A stretch of 64,000 nucleotides of DNA from a candidate division KSB1 bacterium. GTDB taxonomy: Bacteria; Zhuqueibacterota; Zhuqueibacteria; JANLFK01; Oleimicrobiaceae. Below are positions 36,146 to 43,574 of the stretch, piece by piece (the first letter of the stretch is position 1; the number at the start of each line of letters is the position of its first letter). A program made the translations under genes and the position numbers. The notes beneath the pieces were generated by a model that saw only the letters and a program-made list of their open reading frames with translations, did no database searches and was not told where the DNA came from. Where the stretch lies: assembly GCA_024655945.1 (NCBI GenBank), contig JANLFK010000004.1, positions 130,370-194,369 on the forward strand, written 5' to 3'.

Positions 36146-38023
36146 ATGAGATTGAACCGCTTCTTGCTGCTGGGGTTCGCTATGGGGCTGATCGGCACGC
36201 AGGGCAGGGCTGAGGTCAAGGAGGAGGCAGCGGCGGATTCGGTGCGGTACCGCTTCAACCCGGTCGTGGTGACGGCCACCAAGGTGCGGGAGGCGCAGCG
36301 GGACGTGGCGGCCAGCATCACGCTCATCGATGGGGCCAAAACTACGCTTGCTCCCAGTGCGGCGGTGTTTGACTTAGTGCAGACTCATGTGCCCAGCCTT
36401 TACCTGACGCAATGGGGCGTGATGGGGTATGGCGTCGCCGGCAGCGCGGCAGGCAAGATAGCCATGCGCGGTCTCGGCGGCACTGCCGATACGCACGTGC
36501 TCATCCTGCGCAATGGCAGGCCGGACTTTATGGGCCTTATGGGGTGCACAATTGGCGACGAGTTTGTCACCGACGGCATCGAGCGGGTGGAGGTAGTGCG
36601 CGGGCCAGCTTCTTTCCTGTACGGCACCAATGCCACTGCCGGGGTGATCAACATCGTCACCCAAGGGCTGGAGCGCCCCGGCTTTGCCACAAGTTTCTCC
36701 GGAGGCGTGGGCAGTTTTGCCACACGGCACCTCTCGGCACGCCATGCCGGCCGCCTCAGCAAGTTCAACTACCAATTTACGGCGGCTCGGCGCAACACCG
36801 ACGGTCATCGCCAGGATGGCAATGCTGCCTACGAAGGTAACTTTTTCACCGCCCACTTCGGCTACGATGTGGCGCCGCGCACCGCCATAGAGGCGAATGC
36901 CACGCTCGCCGACCTTTACCTCTATGACCCCGGGCCGGTCAGCAAGCCAGTCAAGGATCAGTGGTACGACATCCGCCGCTGGGGAGGCGATTTGACAGTC
37001 AATCACGCGAGCTCGCTTGGGGAAAGTTACCTCAAGCTTCACGCCAACTACGGTCGGCACCGCTTCTTCGACGGGTGGCGGTCCTTCGATCGCATGGTCG
37101 GGTTCATGGTCTACCACAACCTGCGCCTGCGACGCGGCAACACGACCACCATGGGCTTTGACCTGAAACGCTATGGCGGCGACGCCCACAACAGCCTCAG
37201 TGGCACCGACTATGGGCGCTACTATCTCAGCGAGTGGGCCCCGTACGTGCATGTGCAGCAGCTCCTGTTCGGCCGCTTGATTGCCTCTGCCGGTGTGCGG
37301 GTGGAACATCACGAGCTCTACGGCTGGGAGGTGCTGCCCAAAGCCGGGTTGGTGGCCCACGTCACGCGCCGCACATCCGTGCGTGCCGCGGTAGCCAAAG
37401 GGTTCCGGAGCCCATCGATTCGCGAGCTCTATTTTTTCCCGCCTCACAATCCTGACCTGCTGCCCGAAGAAATTTGGAACTATGAGCTCGGGGTCGAACA
37501 GCATCTGAGCTCGCGGCTTCGTGTCGAGGGGACCTTGTATCGGCTGCGCGGCGACAACCTGATCGTCATCGCCAAGAACGCGACCCCTCCACCCATGTTC
37601 AAGCTGGACAATTCCGGGCGGGTGGCGAATACCGGATACGAAATGGTCTGGCAATGGGAGCCAGTGGAGAGATTGGAGCTGGGCGGCTCGTGGTCGCACA
37701 TTGTGGACATGGAGGTCACCGTTGCCAACGCGCCGCGCCAGAAGCTGACCGCCTATGCCTCGGGACAGATAGGGCGTTTCTCATTCATTGTCGATGCCAC
37801 CGGGGTGAAAGACTGGTACGGCAGGGACAACGCCTCGCCCAAACCGAATCTTTACCGGATGGACGACTATTTCGTGGTCAACCTGAGCGGCAAGGTGAAT
37901 TTGTTTGGCCCGCTGGCCTTGCGCGTGAACGCGCGCAACCTGTTGGACCCGCGGTACCAAGCGATGTGGGATTACCCGATGCCGGGAAGAACCCTGGACG
38001 GCGAGCTTGTGGTCACCTTCTGA
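36146..38023 (+). CDS. TonB-dependent outer-membrane receptor, probably for nickel
   Basis: 625 residues with a signal peptide (MRLNRFLLLGFAMGLIG). A TonB-box-like FNPVVVTATKVRE is followed by a plug domain (AMRGLGGTADTHVLIL, GIERVEVVRGPASFLYGTNATAGVINIV) and a C-terminal 22-strand-type barrel ending in an aromatic residue (ELVVTF). Substrate assignment rests on context only: it follows nikR, a NikR-like site lies in front, and an ECF S-component-like gene is next. AGGAGG precedes the ATG. It could carry free nickel chelates or a nickelophore across the outer membrane. Confidence 0.9.
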   Translation: MRLNRFLLLGFAMGLIGTQGRAEVKEEAAADSVRYRFNPVVVTATKVREAQRDVAASITLIDGAKTTLAPSAAVFDLVQTHVPSLYLTQWGVMGYGVAGSAAGKIAMRGLGGTADTHVLILRNGRPDFMGLMGCTIGDEFVTDGIERVEVVRGPASFLYGTNATAGVINIVTQGLERPGFATSFSGGVGSFATRHLSARHAGRLSKFNYQFTAARRNTDGHRQDGNAAYEGNFFTAHFGYDVAPRTAIEANATLADLYLYDPGPVSKPVKDQWYDIRRWGGDLTVNHASSLGESYLKLHANYGRHRFFDGWRSFDRMVGFMVYHNLRLRRGNTTTMGFDLKRYGGDAHNSLSGTDYGRYYLSEWAPYVHVQQLLFGRLIASAGVRVEHHELYGWEVLPKAGLVAHVTRRTSVRAAVAKGFRSPSIRELYFFPPHNPDLLPEEIWNYELGVEQHLSSRLRVEGTLYRLRGDNLIVIAKNATPPPMFKLDNSGRVANTGYEMVWQWEPVERLELGGSWSHIVDMEVTVANAPRQKLTAYASGQIGRFSFIVDATGVKDWYGRDNASPKPNLYRMDDYFVVNLSGKVNLFGPLALRVNARNLLDPRYQAMWDYPMPGRTLDGELVVTF

Positions 38024-38030
38024 GGCCGCC

Positions 38031-38549
38031 ATGGCGGCGCGCGACCTGAGTCTTGCCGCCCTGTTCGTCGGGTTGGGTGTGCTCATCCCGATTCTGTTTC
38101 ATGCCGTCGGGTTGGGGAGCGTGTTCTTGCCGATGTTTCTGCCCCTGGCCGCGGCCGGATTCTATCTGCCCTTGGGCGTAGCCATGGCGGTGGGCGTGCT
38201 CACGCCGGTGGTCTCGGCCTTGGCCACCGGCATGCCGCCCCTGTCGCCGCCGGTGGCGCAACTCATGGCCTTGGAGGGGCTGGCGCTGACCGGCGTAGTG
38301 GGGGCATTGGCGCGCAGAGAGCGGGTTCCGGTGCTCGTGGCACTGGTCGCCGGGCTTGCGGCTTCGCGGGCGGTGATGGTCATCTGGGTGGCGGCTTTGG
38401 TCCCGCTCCTGGGCCTGCCGGCGAAGAGCATGTCCTTGGCGGCGCTGCTCCAGGGTGTGCCGGGCATCGTTCTCATCCTCGTGCTGGTGCCGATTGTGGT
38501 CAAGCGCCTTCGCCCATCGCAGGTGAGAAAGGGGGCAGCTCATGCGTGA
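38031..38549 (+). CDS. ECF transporter S-component-like membrane protein
   Basis: 172 residues, about five or six hydrophobic helices. The pattern VGLGVLIPILFHAVGLG, FLPMFLPLAAAGFYLPLG, SALATGMPPLSPPVAQLMALEGL is typical of one group of energy-coupling-factor substrate-binding (S) components. The ATG is seven bases after the receptor stop. Context suggests nickel or a nickel chelate crossing the inner membrane. The matching T component is absent, and the only EcfA-like ATPase in the window is at 17294-18112, far away. The C-terminus overlaps the methyltransferase start by eight bases. Confidence 0.75.
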   Translation: MAARDLSLAALFVGLGVLIPILFHAVGLGSVFLPMFLPLAAAGFYLPLGVAMAVGVLTPVVSALATGMPPLSPPVAQLMALEGLALTGVVGALARRERVPVLVALVAGLAASRAVMVIWVAALVPLLGLPAKSMSLAALLQGVPGIVLILVLVPIVVKRLRPSQVRKGAAHA

Positions 38550-39132
38550 CGAGCGGCAGGCGTTCTTTGACCAGCTTGCTACCTCGTGGGATAGCGAAGC
38601 CGCGCCTGATCTGGTACCCGTGATCGTGGCGCGTCTGCAACTGCGGCCAGGCGAGCGCATCCTGGACGTGGGGGCGGGCACGGGGAGGTTGTCGCGGGCC
38701 CTGGCGGCTGCTGTCGGCCCCGCGGGGTTGGTGCTCAGCCTGGACTTTTCGCGCAAAATGCTGCAGGTGGCGCGTCAGCACACAGGCGGTGCGTGGCGGC
38801 ACCTTGTGTGCGCGGATGTTCTGCACCTGCCCGTGCTGCCCTCTTCCTTTGACCGCGTGGTCTGTTTCTGCTGCTTCCCGCACTTTCGCAACCAGCCTGG
38901 TGCGCTTCGAGAGCTGCGAGCTGCCCTCGTTCCCGGGGGGAGAATCCACGTCATTCATGAGGAGAGCAGTGAGGCAGTCAACATGCGGCATCGACGCATC
39001 GGCGGCGCGGTGGCCCATGACTTTCTCCCCTCAGGGGAGGCGATGCGCGCCATGCTTCACGGCTCTGGTCTGAGGGGCATGGTGTGCGAGGACCGGCCCG
39101 GTCTCTTTTGGGCCGAGGCGGTCAAGGAGTGA
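38542..39132 (+). CDS. Class I SAM-dependent methyltransferase
   Basis: 196 residues of the Methyltransf_11 type. Motif I ILDVGAGTGRLSRAL, motif II-like VLSLDFSRKML, the acidic VCADVLHLPV, and post-motif RELRAALVPGGRIHVIH are clear. It overlaps the S-component gene by eight bases (ATGCGTGA), so it belongs to the nickel-uptake operon. It may modify a metal chelator or another transported compound, but nothing in the sequence fixes the substrate. Confidence 0.9.
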   Translation: MRDERQAFFDQLATSWDSEAAPDLVPVIVARLQLRPGERILDVGAGTGRLSRALAAAVGPAGLVLSLDFSRKMLQVARQHTGGAWRHLVCADVLHLPVLPSSFDRVVCFCCFPHFRNQPGALRELRAALVPGGRIHVIHEESSEAVNMRHRRIGGAVAHDFLPSGEAMRAMLHGSGLRGMVCEDRPGLFWAEAVKE

Positions 39133-39179
39133 GGCAGTTGTTGCCGCAGAAGCTTTGGGCGAAGGCGGTCGTCTGCAGC

Positions 39180-39893
39180 TCATGCCGTGGTACGAAGGCT
39201 CGCCTGGTGATAGGTGGCCCCCACCAGCAGGTCGGCACGCACGGTCAGTTCATTGAGGATGCGATCCAACTCGGCGGTTGTGGCCTGAGCAGCAAGCGAG
39301 CGAGGAGGGATGGGCTTACCCAGAACGGCCACGCAGCGGGCAAACGGTTTGGGCAAGAGGTAGCGGCACCAGGTGGACTCCAGTGTCCACGCTGGTTTGG
39401 CACTGGTGGCAACCGGGGCCAAGGGGAGGCCCAGCTTCTCAGCTAAGAAGAGGATGCCCGGTTTGGCGTGAAAGGCGGGCCCGCGCGGCCCATCCACAGC
39501 AAAGGCGGCCGGGTGGCCCGCCTCGATTGCCTTCTTCAGGGTGAGCAAGGCGCGCATCCCTCCGTGGCTGCTGGACCCGCGCACCACCGTGTAGCCGAAG
39601 CGCTGCAGTATGCGCGTCTGAATATCCCCAGCCCAGCTCAGATCGCTCATCAGCGCGATATTCCAGGAAGGGAAATGGGGTACCAGCAAGAACTGCCGCC
39701 CGTGCCAGAAGGCAAAGAGCAGAGGCCCGCGGTGCAGTTGCTCTTGTACGCTGGGGTGGATGTAGAGGCGCACGCGCAAGGTGCTGGTGAGGAGCTTCAT
39801 CGCGGCAAAGCCGCAGAAGGCCAGCGCCTCCACAAAGACGCGTGAGTAGCTTATCCTGCGACGTATGTTCTTCAGCCGTTGGCGAAAGGGCAT
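39180..39893 (-). CDS. DUF374-type lysophospholipid acyltransferase family protein
   Basis: 237 residues. Acyltransferase-like motifs are LLFAFWHGRQFLL, the VRGSSSHGG loop and AVDGPRGPAFHAKPG, typical of DUF374 relatives of LpxL that modify lipid A or other envelope lipids. A hydrophobic N-terminal segment (about 20-40) probably associates it with the inner membrane. The start has only a weak Shine-Dalgarno sequence. It lies downstream of a hairpin terminator. Confidence 0.88.
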   Translation of the reverse strand: MPFRQRLKNIRRRISYSRVFVEALAFCGFAAMKLLTSTLRVRLYIHPSVQEQLHRGPLLFAFWHGRQFLLVPHFPSWNIALMSDLSWAGDIQTRILQRFGYTVVRGSSSHGGMRALLTLKKAIEAGHPAAFAVDGPRGPAFHAKPGILFLAEKLGLPLAPVATSAKPAWTLESTWCRYLLPKPFARCVAVLGKPIPPRSLAAQATTAELDRILNELTVRADLLVGATYHQASLRTTA

Positions 39894-39947
39894 GTCGCTC
39901 GTGGTTCTTCCCCTCCACGCGCAGGGCGGCAGGGGCCTGCAAACAGA

Positions 39948-39981
39948 AGCGCCGTCTGAGCGAGTCCATTCAGACGGCGCT
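39948..39981 (-). terminator. Hairpin terminator after the barrel/TPR gene
   Basis: Perfect 12-base stem AGCGCCGTCTGA / TCAGACGGCGCT with a ten-base loop, 20 bases beyond the stop of the 40002-41279 gene. The minus-strand sequence after it is T-rich (TCTGTTT), though not a full U-tract. Confidence 0.7.
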
Positions 39982-40001
39982 CTCGCGTCATCTCCTGGGT
40001 G

Positions 40002-41279
40002 TTACCCCTTCAATCGCCGCAAATAGGACTCTGCCTTGGGCGCATACTCGCTGTCGGGATAGTCGCGCAGCAAGGCTTCCAGTGAGGAGCGGGCGCGCTC
40101 GTTGTCGCCAAGCTTCATGTAGCAGCGTCCCAACATGAGAGCGGCGTCGTCTTTCTTGTAGGAAAAGTCGTAACTGAAGACCTTGTCGAAAGCGTATTTG
40201 GCTGCAGTGTAGTCGCCAAGGCCGAAGTGGGACTCGCCAATCCAGTACTGGCAGTTGCTGGCCAGGCGATGGTCGGGATACTCCCTGAGCAGTGCACTAA
40301 AGATCTCGATGGCACCGGTATAGTTCCGGGCGTAGAAGGCGCGCAGGCCCTCTTCGTAGGAAGCCGAAAAGTCGCCGGCCACCGCGGTCGAACCGGCCGC
40401 AGGAGCACTCACTCGCTTCTTTCTGAGCTCATCCTCCAGCTCGGCGATCCTGTCCACCCGGAAATCCAGTTCCGTACGCAGGGCTTCGATCTCTCGCTCT
40501 TTTTCGGCGATCACCCGGTTGAGCTCATCCAACTTGGACTTGAGCGCCAGGTATTGCTCCATGGTGACTTTGCTCTCGCTGGCCTCGGTGGCCGCCAGTT
40601 TTTCCTCGAAGGCATGGAACTTGGCGGTGTCAGCGGCTTCTTCCTTCCCCAGCCAGGCGGCGAGGTCTTTCTCGTCCATGGCGATGAGCTCGGAGGGCTT
40701 TTCCTGCGGCGCGCGCCTATCCTTGAAGTAGTAAGTAAAGCCGGCGCGCACCTGCAAATAACCGTCCTTTTCCTGGCGGACGATTCCATCGTAGCCGTCG
40801 CCCGTGGTGTGGCGATAGTCCGCATAGAGCTCCAAGGAGGTGCGGGGCTGCAGCACTACTTCCAGGCCTCCGCCGAAGATGAGCGACCCATCGAAGTAGC
40901 GGGGGTTGCTCTGGTACTGCCAATTGAACACACCCAGGCCAAGCGTGAGGTAAGGAATGATGCGACGGGGGCTGGTGAGGGCAAGGTGTCCCTTGAGGTC
41001 GGCATTGATCAGGTTGGTGGTGAAGCTGGAGCGCCTTGTCTCGGTGAGCTCCCCGTACCCGATTGCCCCCACCAGGCTGAACTTGGAACCGACAAGGTAC
41101 CTCACGGTTCCCTCCGCACCGAACGCGAAGCTGGTGTGGTGGATGTCGCAATACAGCTTCTGCGCCCCAACATTAAAGCCCAGTCCTAAGCGATCTTTGA
41201 ACCCTTGCCCAGGGACTTTCCCTGGCAGGAGTGCCAGGGACATTGCCGCAACAAGGACAATGGCAGTCTTCCGTCTCAT
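40002..41279 (-). CDS. Outer-membrane barrel / coiled-coil / TPR fusion protein
   Basis: 425 residues. After the signal peptide (MRRKTAIVLVAAMSLALLPG), about 25-185 looks like an eight-stranded outer-membrane barrel (VGAIGYGELTETRR, LYADYRHTTGDG, LQVRAGFTYYF). A helical coiled coil follows (about 215-285, ELNRVIAEKEREIEALRTEL). The C-terminal 120 residues are TPR repeats resembling CpoB/YbgF (SYEEGLRAFYARNYTGAIEIFSALLREYPDHRLA, NCQYWIGESHFGLGDYTAAKYAF). The combination suggests a periplasmic coordinator tethered to the outer membrane. It is followed by a strong hairpin. Confidence 0.82.
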   Translation of the reverse strand: MRRKTAIVLVAAMSLALLPGKVPGQGFKDRLGLGFNVGAQKLYCDIHHTSFAFGAEGTVRYLVGSKFSLVGAIGYGELTETRRSSFTTNLINADLKGHLALTSPRRIIPYLTLGLGVFNWQYQSNPRYFDGSLIFGGGLEVVLQPRTSLELYADYRHTTGDGYDGIVRQEKDGYLQVRAGFTYYFKDRRAPQEKPSELIAMDEKDLAAWLGKEEAADTAKFHAFEEKLAATEASESKVTMEQYLALKSKLDELNRVIAEKEREIEALRTELDFRVDRIAELEDELRKKRVSAPAAGSTAVAGDFSASYEEGLRAFYARNYTGAIEIFSALLREYPDHRLASNCQYWIGESHFGLGDYTAAKYAFDKVFSYDFSYKKDDAALMLGRCYMKLGDNERARSSLEALLRDYPDSEYAPKAESYLRRLKG

Positions 41280-41330
41280 AATCTGGTGTCCTCAATGGTG
41301 AAGGCGTTACCTTCGCTCTCCCCGTTGACC

Positions 41331-41846
41331 TCACAGGTAGTCGTGCAAATCAGCGGGGAGCACGTCCTTCAGCGAAAGCCTCTGGTCGGAGTACAGGTTA
41401 TAAGCGCCCAGAAGCTGGGAAATGCGCACCTTGGCATCCCGAATCCGCTCCGGCACACACCCCTGTTGCACCTCGCGACGAAAGGCCAAAACCTCCTCGC
41501 CCAGCTGCTCAAAGTAGTAAGCTTTCATGGAGGCTTTGATGGCCGCCTTGACCTCCGCTTCAACCTGTTCCTCACGCCCCATTGTTTCGCGAAGTGTTTC
41601 CTGTGCCCGCTTCGTTTCCAATTCGTTGCTGAGCTGGGGGTCGATGCCCATGCAGATAAAGAGCGACGGCGCGCGGTCGTAGTAGCCGACGCGCGCGGCA
41701 AACTCTGATAGCAGGTATTGCTCAACTAGGCGGCGCTCGGTGGCCTCTGTCTCCCGATTGGTCCAATAGCGGAGGGCATTGGTGTCTGGGCTGTAGTCCA
41801 CCCTGATCAGCAAGTCCACGGATGAGAAGTAGAGGAGCTCGTTCAT
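41331..41846 (-). CDS. Uncharacterised soluble protein
   Basis: 171 residues, no signal peptide or membrane segment, charged and mostly helical (for example EEQVEAEVKAAIKASMKAYYFEQL). I recognise no family. It starts MNELLYFSSVDLLIRVDYS, with a weak ribosome-binding site (GAGCTGAAAG). It lies 51 bases upstream of the barrel/TPR gene on the same strand, so it may be co-transcribed with it. Codon use looks like that of its neighbours, so I consider it a real gene. Confidence 0.65.
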   Translation of the reverse strand: MNELLYFSSVDLLIRVDYSPDTNALRYWTNRETEATERRLVEQYLLSEFAARVGYYDRAPSLFICMGIDPQLSNELETKRAQETLRETMGREEQVEAEVKAAIKASMKAYYFEQLGEEVLAFRREVQQGCVPERIRDAKVRISQLLGAYNLYSDQRLSLKDVLPADLHDYL

Positions 41847-42153
41847 CTTTCAGCTCACGCCGGGTTTTTCCGTGCATCGACACGCCCGTCTCATGAGGAC
41901 CTGCAAAGAGCATGCCCGTGCTACAGAGCTAACCCAGTTGTGGAGTAATCGGGAAATCAAAGAGTTGCAACCTCCCTTGGTGGCGCCCGAGAAGCAGGTG
42001 CTGACCCTCATGCGCCACACTGTCTCATGCTGGGCCACGCGCCGAAACCGTCCTCCACCTCCGACCGCTCGCATTCTCTGTGCCCACAAGCGACACCTGG
42101 CGCTGTCCTCTTTCGCTTGCGGACCGCCTCGCAGGAGCCACGGCAGCTTTTCC
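41847..42153. other. Intergenic region, 307 bases
   Basis: Between two minus-strand genes (the alcohol dehydrogenase and the unknown protein). I see no ORF with family resemblance, no clear hairpin and no promoter match. Confidence 0.5.
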
Positions 42154-43107
42154 TTAGCCAGACATGTCAAGCTGCACCTTGAAGGTCTGCTCCTCCTGAG
42201 CGAAGGCGAATGCCTCGAGTGCCTCGCTAAATGGAAACGTCTTTGTGACGAACGGCGCCACTTCCACCAGCCTCTGCTGCAGCAGGCGGATGGCGGCCGG
42301 AAAAGGGCCGCAGCGGGAGCCCACCACCGTGATTTCGTCCACGACGATGCGCGAAACGTCGACGCTGGGGCGGTCGTTATACGTGCTCTTCAGAATGAGG
42401 GTTCCTCTGGGCTCCACAAGGTGCAGGGCCAATTCCAGGCCGCTGGGCGACCCCGATGCCTCCACGACCACGGAGTACGACCGCTTTGGCAAATTGTTGC
42501 GCAGCGCAGTGGGGATGCCGATCTGCGAAAAGAGGCCCAGTTTCGTTTGGTGTTTGCCTACCACAATCAGCGCGCACCCGGTGAGCCTGAGCACCTGGGC
42601 AATGAGTGCCGACAGTTTCCCATCACCTATGATGGCTACCCGATCCTCGGGCCCAATGTGTACCTGCTCGAGGATCTCGACACTGGCCGCCAGCGGCTCG
42701 ACGAAGACAGCTTCCACATCCGATACGGTAGCAGGCACCTCAATGAGGTTTGCGGTCGGAATGGCGACGTATTCGGCAAACACGCCACTCCGACCTTGAA
42801 TGCCCAGCACTGTCCGATTCAGGCAATGGCGCGCCAAGCCCCGCGCGCAGAAGCGACACTTGCCGCAGGCGACGTTGATCTCGGCAACCACGCGCTTGTT
42901 GAGCCAGCGCGCGTCTGCACACTGTTCCACCACGCCGACGAACTCGTGCCCCAGTACCCCTTCAAAGCCCATGTAGCCGCGGACGATTTCGAGATCCGTG
43001 TTGCAAATGCCCGCGCGTAGCACCCGCACCAGCGCTTCGCCTAAGTCGGGCTGGGGGCGTTGCAGCTCCGTTAGCCGGAGCGATCTCTCCATGACCAGAG
43101 CCTTCAT
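42154..43107 (-). CDS. Zinc-dependent medium-chain alcohol dehydrogenase family protein
   Basis: 317 residues, slightly short for the family (about 340-350). Catalytic zinc ligands are seen as Cys in AGICNTD, His-Glu in LGHEFVGVV and a later Glu. The structural zinc loop is CGKCRFCARGLARHC. The Rossmann region (VAIIGDGKLSALIAQVL) has GDGKLS instead of the usual GxGxxG spacing. GVLGHEFVGVVE and VEPLAASVEIL place it with sorbitol or threonine dehydrogenase-like enzymes. GAGGAACGG lies before the ATG. A strong promoter about 390 bases upstream gives it a very long leader. Confidence 0.9.
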   Translation of the reverse strand: MKALVMERSLRLTELQRPQPDLGEALVRVLRAGICNTDLEIVRGYMGFEGVLGHEFVGVVEQCADARWLNKRVVAEINVACGKCRFCARGLARHCLNRTVLGIQGRSGVFAEYVAIPTANLIEVPATVSDVEAVFVEPLAASVEILEQVHIGPEDRVAIIGDGKLSALIAQVLRLTGCALIVVGKHQTKLGLFSQIGIPTALRNNLPKRSYSVVVEASGSPSGLELALHLVEPRGTLILKSTYNDRPSVDVSRIVVDEITVVGSRCGPFPAAIRLLQQRLVEVAPFVTKTFPFSEALEAFAFAQEEQTFKVQLDMSG

Positions 43108-43498
43108 TGCCGTTCCTCACAGGTCACAAGGAGCCTTTCTTCGAGCATCGTGGAGCGCATCGTGCACCATCTACCGAGTGCAAGAAAGATGCCGTACCTG
43201 TGAGCTGGGCAGTGCATCAAGCACCGACAACCCCCGCAGTCAACCGGTCAGGTGTTCAACATTTTGCCATTGTCTCGTGCAGACAGCGATCGCGCGCCTG
43301 GCGCCTGGGCGTTTCAACAAGACTGCACTGCGCGGTGAACAACCTGGCCGCCCGCTTTGGCCAAAAAGTGGCCACCTCCCGGGTCGTGAGCGTTTCGCCA
43401 GCTCCGCAGTCTCTGGTGGCACGCGCTCGCTGGCGGAGCTCCTTTTCGCAAGACCAAGACGCGCCCAAGCGTCCGAAAGCAATCGAAACGGCTGCGCT
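43108..43498 (-). other. Long untranslated leader before the alcohol dehydrogenase gene
   Basis: About 385 bases separate the predicted start of transcription from the ATG. I see no convincing ORF or known riboswitch consensus. The minus strand contains GGCCACTTTTTGGCC (a seven-base AT-loop hairpin near 43360) and other GC-rich potential stems. Confidence 0.35.
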
Positions 43499-43527
43499 AA
43501 AATAACAATATTTCCCCCCTTTGTCAA
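43499..43527 (-). promoter_or_regulatory. Strong sigma70-like promoter
   Basis: Minus strand: perfect -35 TTGACA (43527-43522), 17-base spacer, -10 TATTTT (43504-43499). Immediately upstream is an AT palindrome TTTTTG-TT-CAAAAA (43532-43545) that could be an UP-like or operator element. It points to the alcohol dehydrogenase gene. Confidence 0.7.
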
Positions 43528-43574
43528 GCTCTTTTTGTTCAAAAACGGCACAGCGCACGCGGACAGAGCCCTGC

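Noticed and set aside
43256-43558. Minus-strand frames of 100-149 residues in the alcohol dehydrogenase leader region
   Set aside because: They overlap or cross the strong promoter, have no ribosome-binding site and resemble no family.
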